Positions 19,126-28,526 of a DNA stretch of 64,000 bases are shown here, piece by piece. The notes under the pieces are model-generated. The model was not told where the DNA came from, did not search any database, and saw only the letters and a program-made list of their open reading frames with translations. Origin of the DNA: Mycolicibacterium parafortuitum (GTDB lineage: Bacteria; Actinomycetota; Actinomycetes; Mycobacteriales; Mycobacteriaceae). A program made the position numbers and the translations under genes. Location: the NCBI RefSeq assembly GCF_010725485.1, contig NZ_AP022598.1, forward strand, positions 5,642,001 through 5,706,000. The letters run 5' to 3'. Position 1 is the first letter of the stretch. Every line of letters starts with the position of its first letter.

Positions 19126-21399
19126 GTGGAGCATCGCATCACGTGCCCCCTGTGTGAGGCGATGTGCGGCCTTCGGGTCACAGTCGAGCACGGCATCGCG
19201 ACGTCCGTCCGAGGTAACGCCGACGACGTGTGGTCACGCGGACACCTGTGCCCCAAAGGCGCGTCCCTGCAACAGATCCACCACGATCCGAACCGGCTCC
19301 GGCAGCCGTTGGTGCGTACCGCCTCCGGCGAGCACGTGCCGGTGTCGTGGGAGGACGCATTCGCCGAGACCGAGCGGGTGCTGCGTCCTGTCCTCAACCG
19401 ATACGGCGCCCGTGCGGTCACGGTGTACATCGGCAACCCGGTCGCGCACAACCTCGCATTGGAGACCTATGTCGGCGCGCTGATCGGCATGGCCGACGCT
19501 GCCGGGATGCCGGCCTACTACACGCCGGGCACCGTCGACCAGTGGCCGCTGAACGTGGTGAGCGCGCTGCTGTTCGGCGGGATGTGGAATTCGCCGGTTC
19601 CCGACCTGGACCGTACCGACCACCTGATGATGCTGGGCGCCAATCCATCTGCGTCGCAGGGATCGATGCTCTCGGCACCCGACATCATGGGACGCCTGGC
19701 CGCGATCGGTGCGCGCGGCGGCCGGGTGGTCGTCGTCGACCCGCGCCGGACCCAGACCGCACGACGCGCCTCGGAATGGGTTCCGGTGCGCCCCGGCACC
19801 GACGCGCTGCTGTTGTTCGCGATCCTGCACACGCTGGCCGAGCGCGGTGATATCCGCCGCCCGCCACACCTGCGGGGCATGGTCGACGGTCTCGACGACG
19901 TGATCGCGTTCGCGGCGGAGTTCTCCCCCGAGCGTGTCGCGGACACCACCGGGATCCCCGCGCCGACGATCCGGCGGCTGGCGGCGGACCTGTCCGCGGC
20001 CGAGCGTCCCGTGGTGTACAGCCGGATCGGCGCGTGCACGCAGGAATTCGGCACGCTGGCCACCTGGCTGGTCTTCGTCCTCAACGTGGCACTGGGCAGC
20101 GTGGACGCCCCCGGCGGCGCATTGTTCCCGAAAGCCGCGGTGTGGTCGCCGATGTTCATGAAACCGCCGGACCAGGACGGGCCCGGCTGGCGGTTCGGCC
20201 GCTTCCACAGCCGGGTGCGCCAGGCGCCCGAGGTGTTGGGCCAGTTCCCGATCAGCGCGCTGGCCGAGGAGATCGACACCCCAGGCGACGGGCAGATCCG
20301 TGGCCTGATCACCGTCGCGGGCAACCCGGCGGTCTCGGCACCCGGTGCCGGCCGCCTCGACGCGGCGCTCGGCGGGCTGGACGCGATGGTCTCCGTGGAC
20401 AACTGGCTCAACGAGACGACCCGGCACGCCCACGTGATCCTGCCGGGCCTGTCCCCGTTGGAACGCCCGCACTGCGACGACCTGTACTGGATGTATTCCC
20501 TTGCGTCGTGCGTGAAGTGGTCGGATCCGGTGCTGCCCCCAGCACCGGATCGGCCCGCCGAGTGGGAGCTGATGCTGCGCCTGGCCGGTGCGATGCTCGG
20601 CACCCCGGTGCCGGTCGTGGACGTCGCCGCGATGGATGACCTGTACACCCAGGGCATCATCTACACCGCGTGTCAGGCCGCCGACACCCCGCTGTTCGGC
20701 CGCGACCCCGCCGAGGTGTTCGGATCACTGAAAGGTGTTGGGCCCGAACGGTTGATCGATCTGGGTATCCGGGTCGGACCGTGGGGCGACGACCTCGGCA
20801 CCAAGCCTGACGGGCTGACACTCGAAGGCGTGCGCCGTCACCCCGACGGGCTGCGGCTCGGCGAACTCGAACCGGGCCGGCTCGCCGAGGCGCTGACCAC
20901 GCCGTCGGGACGCATCGAGTTGATGCACTCTCTGCTCGCCGCCGACATCCCGCGGCTGGCAGCCCGGATCGACCGTGGCAGCGACGATCTGGTGTTGACC
21001 AGCCGCCGCCATCTGCGCTCCAACAACTCCTGGCTGCACAACGTGTCGTCGCTGATGCGGGGAAAAGACCGTTGCACATTGCTGATCCATCCCGGCGACG
21101 CCGAGCGTCTCGACGTCGCCGACGGCCAACCGGTGGAGGTCAGCACCAGCGAGGGGTCGCTCGTCGTCACGGCCGAGGTGAGCGACGAGATGATGCCCGG
21201 TGTCGTCTCGCTACCTCACGGATGGGGGCACGGGGTCGCAGGCACTCGGCTCGACGTCGCCAACGCCCACCCCGGGGTTAACAGCAACCTGCTCAATCCC
21301 GCTGAGTTGATCGATGTTCCGAGCAACACCCAGGTGGTCAACGGTGTCCCGTGCCGCCTCAGAAGCCGTCGTGCACAACCACCCGGGTCCGCCCGGTGA
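19126..21399 (+). CDS. Molybdopterin-dependent oxidoreductase
   Basis: 757 residues from GTG 19126. The N-terminal [4Fe-4S] site is CPLCEAMC plus GHLCPKG, followed by the bis-MGD binding fold (MMLGANPSASQGS, VVVVDPRRTQTARRASEWVPVRPGTDALL, TVAGNPAVSAP) and the C-terminal cofactor domain (LLIHPGDAERLDVADGQPVEV to SLPHGWGHG). No Cys or Sec sits where formate dehydrogenases carry the Mo ligand, so a formate role is doubtful. No Tat signal and no partner subunits nearby. Substrate unknown. Its last 41 bases overlap the 3' end of the opposing YhdH-type gene. Confidence 0.9.
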   Translation: MEHRITCPLCEAMCGLRVTVEHGIATSVRGNADDVWSRGHLCPKGASLQQIHHDPNRLRQPLVRTASGEHVPVSWEDAFAETERVLRPVLNRYGARAVTVYIGNPVAHNLALETYVGALIGMADAAGMPAYYTPGTVDQWPLNVVSALLFGGMWNSPVPDLDRTDHLMMLGANPSASQGSMLSAPDIMGRLAAIGARGGRVVVVDPRRTQTARRASEWVPVRPGTDALLLFAILHTLAERGDIRRPPHLRGMVDGLDDVIAFAAEFSPERVADTTGIPAPTIRRLAADLSAAERPVVYSRIGACTQEFGTLATWLVFVLNVALGSVDAPGGALFPKAAVWSPMFMKPPDQDGPGWRFGRFHSRVRQAPEVLGQFPISALAEEIDTPGDGQIRGLITVAGNPAVSAPGAGRLDAALGGLDAMVSVDNWLNETTRHAHVILPGLSPLERPHCDDLYWMYSLASCVKWSDPVLPPAPDRPAEWELMLRLAGAMLGTPVPVVDVAAMDDLYTQGIIYTACQAADTPLFGRDPAEVFGSLKGVGPERLIDLGIRVGPWGDDLGTKPDGLTLEGVRRHPDGLRLGELEPGRLAEALTTPSGRIELMHSLLAADIPRLAARIDRGSDDLVLTSRRHLRSNNSWLHNVSSLMRGKDRCTLLIHPGDAERLDVADGQPVEVSTSEGSLVVTAEVSDEMMPGVVSLPHGWGHGVAGTRLDVANAHPGVNSNLLNPAELIDVPSNTQVVNGVPCRLRSRRAQPPGSAR

Positions 21400-22357
21400 C
21401 CCCGCCGCCGAGGATGGTGCCCAGTACGTCGTCGACCTCGCGCACCGACACGTCGCGGGTGATCCGCGCCAGATGCTTCGGCAGCAGCTCGGTTTCGATC
21501 TGCGCCCAGGTCTCCCGGCGCGCACCGATCGGCAGCAGAACCGAGTCGATGCCGGCCAGCGTGACGCCGCGCAGGATGAACGGCATGACGGTCGTCGGCA
21601 GGTCCGGCGAACCGGCCAGTCCGGAAATGGCCGCGACGCCACCGTATTTCAGCGTGCTCAGCGCATAGGCGAGGGTCTTGCCGCCGACGCAGTCCACGAC
21701 ACCGGCCCAGTGCGCCTTACCGAGCGGACGCAGCTTGTCGTCGGGATCGGGCACCCGGTCGATCACCTCGGCGGCACCGAGCTCACGGAGCAGGTCACGC
21801 TCCTGCGACTTGCCGGTGGACGCGACGACCTCGTAGCCCAGCGCGGCGAGCAGGTCCACGCTGATGGAGCCGACTCCGCCGGTCGCCCCAGTCACCAGCA
21901 CCGGGCCATCTGACGGCGTGACGTCGTGGGTCCGCAGCGCGTTGACGCTCATCGCCGCGGTGAATCCGGCGGTGCCGATCGCGGCGGCGTCGGCCGTGCT
22001 CAGGGTCGAGAGCTTGACGAGATAGTCCGCCGGATATCGGGCGGTCTGCGCGTACCCGCCGGCCCGGCCGGTGCCGATGTCCTGCCCGTGCGCCACGACA
22101 CGGTCACCGACCGTGAAATCCGGTGAGGAGCTCGCCGTCACCGTGCCGGCCACGTCGATCCCGGGAATCAGCGGATATGACCGTGCCACGCCGCCCTTCG
22201 GGGTGACCGCCAGCGCGTCTTTGTAGTTCACGCTGGAGTACTCGACGTGGATCTCGACGTCACCGTCGGGCAGCGCGGATTCGTCGAGGACTTCGTGGCG
22301 CAGCACGATGCCGCCCTCGGCGTCCTCGTGGGCCACCATCGCATTGAATTGCGTCAT
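21359..22357 (-). CDS. YhdH/AcuI-type quinone oxidoreductase (acrylyl-CoA reductase family)
   Basis: 332 residues from ATG 22357. An MDR-superfamily enzyme with the YhdH/YhfP layout: SSVNYKDALAVTPKGGVARSYPLIPGIDVAGTV, the NADPH fold VLVTGATGGVGSISVDLLAALGYEVVASTGK, and GGVTGRTRVVVHDGF at the end. Relatives reduce acryloyl-CoA or quinones with NADPH; no zinc-binding cysteines are seen. It is placed where FadB4 (Rv3141) lies in M. tuberculosis but is a different subfamily. Tail-to-tail overlap with the molybdoenzyme gene is 41 bases. Confidence 0.88.
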   Translation of the reverse strand: MTQFNAMVAHEDAEGGIVLRHEVLDESALPDGDVEIHVEYSSVNYKDALAVTPKGGVARSYPLIPGIDVAGTVTASSSPDFTVGDRVVAHGQDIGTGRAGGYAQTARYPADYLVKLSTLSTADAAAIGTAGFTAAMSVNALRTHDVTPSDGPVLVTGATGGVGSISVDLLAALGYEVVASTGKSQERDLLRELGAAEVIDRVPDPDDKLRPLGKAHWAGVVDCVGGKTLAYALSTLKYGGVAAISGLAGSPDLPTTVMPFILRGVTLAGIDSVLLPIGARRETWAQIETELLPKHLARITRDVSVREVDDVLGTILGGGVTGRTRVVVHDGF

Positions 22358-22448
22358 GACGGCCACAGTAGCGATCCGAAGCGCCCGCGGTGGCCGCCTG
22401 CACAGGACACAACCCTGACCAGGACACGACCCTGAACAAGACACAACA

Positions 22449-22477
22449 AAGCCCCCGACCGATTCGGCCGGGGGCTT
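22449..22477. terminator. Intrinsic terminator after the antigen 85 gene
   Basis: AAGCCCCCG at 22449-22457 and CGGGGGCTT at 22469-22477 form a nine-bp stem around an 11-base loop. It lies 17 bases past the stop of the minus-strand fbp gene. In that direction the T-tract is short. Confidence 0.85.
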
Positions 22478-22493
22478 CGTTGGTTCAGCTGTG

Positions 22494-23840
<1,347 letters not shown>

Positions 23841-24404
23841 ATGGCGAAGGGGCGCGCGAGCGCAGGTCGGCTGTCGGTGGACGACTGGATTCAGGCTGGT
23901 TACGCGATCCTGGCCGACGACGGCCTGGAGGCCCTCAAGCTCGACCGACTGTGCGCCCGGTTGGGCGTGACGAAAGGCAGCTTCTACTGGCATTTCCGCG
24001 ATATGGCCGGTTATCGCGCCGCCCTGGTGCAGGCCTGGGGTGAACTTCGCGATCGGGATCGCCGCGATTTCGGTGTGTTGGATCATTTGCCGCCACGGGA
24101 CCGATTGGCGCGAATGATGTCTTCTTTGCTCGGGGAAAAACAATGGACGCTGGAACGTGCAATGCGTGAATGGGCGCGCACCGATCCGGCGGTGGCCGCA
24201 AGCGTGCACGCGGCCGATCTGCTGGTGTTGCGCGCGGTGCGCGAAGCGTTTCTGGCCGCCGGGTTCGACGAGGACGACGCCGAGGTCCGCGCCAATGCCA
24301 CCTTCGCTGCCGGCATCGGCTTTCTGCATCTGTCCGACGGCCCGCCCGACGCACGGTTGACGGCCCAGCGAGAGCGATTCCTCGAGCTGATGCTCGCGCA
24401 CTGA
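23841..24404 (+). CDS. TetR family transcriptional regulator
   Basis: 187 residues. The N-terminal helix-turn-helix reads LKLDRLCARLGVTKGSFYWHFRDMAGYRAALV (about 33-64), typical TetR. The C-terminal ligand domain is unassigned. The flavoenzyme gene starts 35 bases downstream, with a perfect inverted repeat in between, which is the likely target site; whether the regulator also controls itself cannot be seen. Confidence 0.9.
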   Translation: MAKGRASAGRLSVDDWIQAGYAILADDGLEALKLDRLCARLGVTKGSFYWHFRDMAGYRAALVQAWGELRDRDRRDFGVLDHLPPRDRLARMMSSLLGEKQWTLERAMREWARTDPAVAASVHAADLLVLRAVREAFLAAGFDEDDAEVRANATFAAGIGFLHLSDGPPDARLTAQRERFLELMLAH

Positions 24405-24409
24405 CCTTT

Positions 24410-24428
24410 CCATACCAAAAGGTATGGT
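24410..24428 (+). promoter_or_regulatory. Operator dyad over the promoter of the flavoenzyme gene
   Basis: Perfect inverted repeat CCATACC-AAAA-GGTATGG at 24410-24427. TATGGT (24423-24428) inside it fits a -10, and the ATG of the next gene is at 24440, about the distance expected for a leaderless start. A bound repressor would block the promoter. Confidence 0.6.
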
Positions 24429-24439
24429 AATTTCCGGCC

Positions 24440-25618
24440 ATGACCGTGACCTCGACATCGCCGTCCTCCGTCACCCCCGAGTTCGTCCGCCGCCTGGCCG
24501 AGCGGGCCGCCGAAGCCGAACATCTGCGCCGGCTCCCGGAGGACACCCTCACCGACGCGACCGCGGCGGGGTTGTTCGACCTGCTCGTGCCGAGCCGCTA
24601 CGGCGGGCAGCAGGCGCCGTTTCCGGCTCTGCTCGATCCGGTGCGGCAGATGGCCCACGGATGCCCCTCGAGCGCCTGGACGCTGGGTTTCTACATCCTT
24701 CACAACTGGATGCTCGCGCTGTTCAGCGAACAGGCACAGGCTGAGGGCTTCGCGGACCGGCCGTTCTTGGCCCCCGCCCCGCTGGCCCCGACCGGCCACG
24801 GCGTGAACTGCGACGGCGGGATCCGGCTGACGGGGCGCTGGTCCTGGGCCACCGGTGTCATGCACGGCAACTGGATCATGGTCGGGGCGCTCTGTGAGCG
24901 CACGCCGGGCGATCCGAGTTCGATCTACCCTCTGCTGGCGCTGCTGCCGATCGGCGACGTGCGTGTCGAGGACGTCTGGCACACCGACGGGATGCGGGCC
25001 ACGGGTTCCAACGACGTCGTCATCGAGGATGCGTTCGTCCCGGCACACCGACTGGTCGAGGTCGCTGACATCTATACCGGCACCGCGCCCGGTTCGGCGC
25101 TGCACGATGCGGACACCTACCGCTGGCCGATGGTTCCCGCACTCGCGCTGCTGGCCGCGATGCCGGCGCTCGGCGCCGCCGAACGCGCCACCGAGATCTT
25201 CACCGAACGGCTGTCGCAGCGGTTCCTCGCCTACGAGGGAGTGATGCAGAAGGACAAGCCGGCCGCGTCGATCCACCTGGGCGGCGCATCGGTGCGGCTG
25301 CGCGCGCTCAGCGGTCTGCTCGCCGACACGGTCGGGGAGATCGAGGGCATCATCGCCGCCGGCGATCCCGTCGAGCGTCCGGTGCGCGCCCGCGCGCGTC
25401 TGGCCGCGGCGCACATCGTGCACGAGTCGCGCGCGGTGATCGGCGACCTCCTCGGCGCCTCGGGGGCCAGCGCCCACTTCCTCGACAATCCGCTGCAGCG
25501 GCTCAAGCGCGACGTCGACGTGATCGTCGGGCACGTCGTCTTCGACTACGACACCGGACGGGAAGTTGCCGGGGCGCTGACAATAGGGGCGAAGATCCCG
25601 CGCACCGCCATGGTGTGA
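24440..25618 (+). CDS. Acyl-CoA dehydrogenase-fold flavin monooxygenase (HsaA-like)
   Basis: 392 residues. The fold is that of acyl-CoA dehydrogenases, but the features fit the group D two-component monooxygenases: GHGVNCDGGIRLTGRWSWATGVMHGNWIMVGA, TDGMRATGSNDVVIEDAFVPAHR and the C-terminal LGASGASAHFLDNPLQRLKRDVDVIVGH. Such enzymes hydroxylate aromatic or sterol-derived substrates with reduced flavin from a partner reductase, which is not next to it. Probably controlled by the TetR at 23841. A dehydrogenase role is the alternative. Confidence 0.85.
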   Translation: MTVTSTSPSSVTPEFVRRLAERAAEAEHLRRLPEDTLTDATAAGLFDLLVPSRYGGQQAPFPALLDPVRQMAHGCPSSAWTLGFYILHNWMLALFSEQAQAEGFADRPFLAPAPLAPTGHGVNCDGGIRLTGRWSWATGVMHGNWIMVGALCERTPGDPSSIYPLLALLPIGDVRVEDVWHTDGMRATGSNDVVIEDAFVPAHRLVEVADIYTGTAPGSALHDADTYRWPMVPALALLAAMPALGAAERATEIFTERLSQRFLAYEGVMQKDKPAASIHLGGASVRLRALSGLLADTVGEIEGIIAAGDPVERPVRARARLAAAHIVHESRAVIGDLLGASGASAHFLDNPLQRLKRDVDVIVGHVVFDYDTGREVAGALTIGAKIPRTAMV

Positions 25619-25634
25619 ACCCGGAAGGACGATG

Positions 25635-26024
25635 ATGGCTGACACCGCACGCGACCGGCTCACGAAGTTCTTCCAGAAGAACATCGCGAACCGGGTCACG
25701 CGACAGCTGCCGTTTCAGACGCTGCTGGAGACGACAGGACGGAAGTCCGGTCAGCCACGCACCACTCCCCTGGGCGGCCGCCGCGTCGGTGACGAGTTCT
25801 GGTTCGTGTCCGAGTTCGGCGACAGGTCTCAGTACGTCCGCAACATCATGGCCGACCCGAACGTCCGGCTGCGGTTGCACGGGCGCTGGCATCGAGGTGT
25901 CGCGCACCTTTTGCCCGACGACGACGCCCAGGCGCGGATGCGCATGCTGCCGCGCTACAACAACGTCGGCGTGCGCACCTTCGGCACCAACCTGCTGACG
26001 ATCCGGGTCGATCTGATCGACTGA
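25635..26024 (+). CDS. Deazaflavin (F420)-dependent nitroreductase-like protein (Ddn family)
   Basis: 129 residues from ATG 25635, with a second ATG three bases upstream. Family signature: LLETTGRKSGQPRTTPLGG, then FWFVSEFGDRSQYVRNIMADPNVRLRLHGRWHRGVA. The split beta-barrel family includes Ddn, the F420H2-dependent enzyme that activates nitroimidazoles. It begins 17 bases after the flavoenzyme gene and is likely in the same transcript. Substrate unknown. Confidence 0.9.
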   Translation: MADTARDRLTKFFQKNIANRVTRQLPFQTLLETTGRKSGQPRTTPLGGRRVGDEFWFVSEFGDRSQYVRNIMADPNVRLRLHGRWHRGVAHLLPDDDAQARMRMLPRYNNVGVRTFGTNLLTIRVDLID

Positions 26025-26050
26025 GCCGCACCGCCAGGCTGCCGACCGGC

Positions 26051-26111
26051 CCCGAGTGCACGCTCTCTGACGCGTTTTCGCGCGAATCGACGCAGAAGGC
26101 GTGCATTCGGG
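26051..26111. repeat. Imperfect palindromic intergenic element
   Basis: Left arm CCCGAGTGCACGC (26051-26063) and right arm GCGTGCATTCGGG (26099-26111) pair at 12 of 13 positions. TCTG and CAGA continue the stem, and GCG-TTTT-CGC sits at the tip. Size and outer sequence (CGAGnGCnCG...TCTG) resemble the two elements at 52645-52767. Confidence 0.65.
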
Positions 26112-26218
26112 CGTCCCCAGTCTGTCCGAGTATGCCTGTCCTCAAACCGCCGACAGACCATTGACCGCCCCCAGAACTAAAAGTAATGTCAGTTTCACTT
26201 CTGACTGAGGAGATGACA

Positions 26219-27346
26219 GTGGAGTCTTTCGTCCATCTGCGAAAAGGCAAGACCCCGAAGCGGATTCACGCTGACCTTGACGGACTCAAGGACGACGAAC
26301 TGGGCCGGGGCGGTTTCGTCGGACGCACCGCGAACATGTACCGACGCAACGATCCGACGGCCTTCCGCACCGTCGGGCCGCTGCGTCCCACCGACGTGCT
26401 GAGCTCCGAACTCAAACCCGGTGACGCCACCGACGCCCGCGGCGGTCCCCTGTTGATGTTCCACAACGACGACTGCCAGGTGCTGCTGTCGCGACGCAGC
26501 GAGGAGATGCCGTTCTTCGTCCGCTACGTCGACGGCGACCTGCTGTCGTTCGTGCATCGTGGATCCGGTTCGCTGGAAACCGAACTCGGCCCGCTGAACT
26601 ACCGCCAGGGCGACTGGATCTACATCCCGAAGGCCTGCACCTGGCGGCAAATCCCCGATCCTGGCCCCGACGGGACCACGACGCTGCTGATGGTCCAGGC
26701 CACCGACGAGTTCCGCGTCCCGCCCGCAGGCACCCTGGGCCGGCATTTCCCGTTCGACCCGTCGCAGGCCGTGATCCCGGAGCCACTGCCCATCGACACC
26801 GGCGAGGGTCCGCAGGTCGACGGCGAGTACGAGGTCCGGCTGATCCACCGCGAGATAGCCGGAGTCGGGTCGACGTCGCTGTTCTACCAACACCATCCGC
26901 TCGACGTCGAAGGCTGGCGCGGCGACAACTTCCCGTTCACGTTCAACATCGACGACTACACGGTGATCACCTCGGACAGCGTCCACCTGCCCCCGACCGT
27001 GCACCTGTTCATGCAGGCGACCGGCGTCTACATCATGAACTTCCTGCCCAAGCCCGCCGAATCGGTCCCGGGCACCGAACGCACCCCGTGGTACCACCGC
27101 AACGTCGACTACGACGAGATCGCGTTCTTCCACGGCGGCTCGCTCTACGGAATCCCGATGCCGCCGGGATTGGTGTCGCACGCACCGCAGGGTGTGCACC
27201 ACGGCGCGCCGGAGAAAGCGCGCGAGCGGGCCCGGCGCAAGTTCGACGAGTACGACCGGGTGGACTGGTCGGTGATCGCCGTCGACACCCGCAAGCGGCT
27301 CATCCCGTCTCCCGAAATTCTGGCCAACGATCTGGGGCAGCACTAA
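26219..27346 (+). CDS. Homogentisate 1,2-dioxygenase-like cupin protein
   Basis: 375 residues from GTG 26219, six bases after GAGGAG; upstream ATGs in frame lie on or before that site. The protein has the HGD two-cupin layout. In homogentisate dioxygenase iron is held by His-Glu-His; here WYHRNVDYDEIAFFH and GVHHGAPEKA give the two histidines and an adjacent Asp/Glu pair, shifted by one residue. LSFVHRGSGSLETELGPLNYRQGDWIYIPKA is the N-terminal cupin. It opens the catabolic cluster, so cleavage of an aromatic or related ring is inferred, but the substrate may not be homogentisate. Confidence 0.82.
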   Translation: MESFVHLRKGKTPKRIHADLDGLKDDELGRGGFVGRTANMYRRNDPTAFRTVGPLRPTDVLSSELKPGDATDARGGPLLMFHNDDCQVLLSRRSEEMPFFVRYVDGDLLSFVHRGSGSLETELGPLNYRQGDWIYIPKACTWRQIPDPGPDGTTTLLMVQATDEFRVPPAGTLGRHFPFDPSQAVIPEPLPIDTGEGPQVDGEYEVRLIHREIAGVGSTSLFYQHHPLDVEGWRGDNFPFTFNIDDYTVITSDSVHLPPTVHLFMQATGVYIMNFLPKPAESVPGTERTPWYHRNVDYDEIAFFHGGSLYGIPMPPGLVSHAPQGVHHGAPEKARERARRKFDEYDRVDWSVIAVDTRKRLIPSPEILANDLGQH

Positions 27347-27347
27347 G

Positions 27348-28526
27348 TTGACCAAGTACGAGTACGACCGCATCCCGTATCTGGTTGCCTACCAGAACAA
27401 CTCGGCCGTCCGCGACGTCTACGGCGGCGTCGCCGAGCTCGTCGTGCTGGAGAGCTACCTGCTCAAGCCCAAGGCCGTCGAATCCGATACCGTGCTGGTG
27501 TTCATGCACCCGATCGGCGGCGGCGCCTACCTGCCGATGATCAACGCGCTGGCCCGCGCCGGCCACCACGTCATCTACTGCAACAGCCGCTTCCGCGGTA
27601 CCGACTCGGCGCTGCTGATGGAGAAGGTCGTCGAGGATCTCGGCGAGTGCATCAAGGACGCGAAGAACCGACTCGGCTACCAGAAGGTCGTCCTCGCCGG
27701 ATGGAGCGGTGGCGGCTCACTGTCGGTGTTCTACCAACAGCAGGCCCAGAGGCCGACGGTCACGGCCAGCCCGTCCGGCGACGGCCCCGACCTGACCAAG
27801 CTGGACCTGATCCCCGCCGACGGCATCATGCTGCTCGCCGCCCACATCAGCAGGCACGGCACCATGACCGAGTGGATGGACGCGTCGATCCTCGATGAGT
27901 CCGACCCGACCAAACGCGACCCGGAACTGGATCTGTACAACCCGGACAATCCGAATCAGCCGCCGTACACACCGGAGTTCCTGGAGCGCTACCACCAGGC
28001 GCAGATCGCCCGGAACCGGCGGATCACCAAGTGGGTCAAGGACAAGCTGGCCGAGCTGAAGGCCGCGGGCCGCCCCGAGGACGAGTTCGCGTTCGTCGTC
28101 CACGGCACCATGGCCGACCCGCGCTGGCTCGATCCGACAGTCGATCCGAACGAACGCACCCCGGGCACGTGCTACCTGGGCGACCCCCAGGTCGTGAACA
28201 TGAGCCCGGTCGGTCTCGCCCGGTTCTGCACGCTGCGCAGCTGGCTGTCGCAGTGGAGCTACGACGACGCCAACGGTGACGCCGTCAAGGCCGGACCGGA
28301 CATCGCGATCCCCGCGCTGGTGATCGGCAACCTCGCCGACGATGCGTGCACACCGAGCCACACCCGCCGTATCTTCGAGGCCATCGGGTACGAAGATAAG
28401 GAGATGCACGAGATCGCCGGGGCGAACCACTACTACGCGGGACCGGATCAGCGCGACAAGCTGCGGCAAGCGGTCGGCATCGTGACCGACTGGCTGCAGC
28501 GCCACGACTTCGCGGGCGCGCTGTGA
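27348..28526 (+). CDS. Alpha/beta hydrolase
   Basis: 392 residues from TTG 27348, two bases after the dioxygenase-like stop. Nucleophile elbow GWSGGGSLSVFYQ (about 123), preceding HPIGGGAYLP oxyanion region, acid in VIGNLADDACTPSH and catalytic His in GANHYYAGPDQRDK. No signal peptide, so cytosolic. It could hydrolyse the ring-cleavage product or an ester or lactone of the same pathway. The final bases overlap the CoA-transferase start (GTGA). Confidence 0.87.
   Translation: MTKYEYDRIPYLVAYQNNSAVRDVYGGVAELVVLESYLLKPKAVESDTVLVFMHPIGGGAYLPMINALARAGHHVIYCNSRFRGTDSALLMEKVVEDLGECIKDAKNRLGYQKVVLAGWSGGGSLSVFYQQQAQRPTVTASPSGDGPDLTKLDLIPADGIMLLAAHISRHGTMTEWMDASILDESDPTKRDPELDLYNPDNPNQPPYTPEFLERYHQAQIARNRRITKWVKDKLAELKAAGRPEDEFAFVVHGTMADPRWLDPTVDPNERTPGTCYLGDPQVVNMSPVGLARFCTLRSWLSQWSYDDANGDAVKAGPDIAIPALVIGNLADDACTPSHTRRIFEAIGYEDKEMHEIAGANHYYAGPDQRDKLRQAVGIVTDWLQRHDFAGAL

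Noticed and set aside
21359..22357. FadB4 (Rv3141) orthologue
   Set aside because: The position after the fadE pair is suggestive, but sequence features fit the YhdH/AcuI subfamily, not the zeta-crystallin-like FadB4.
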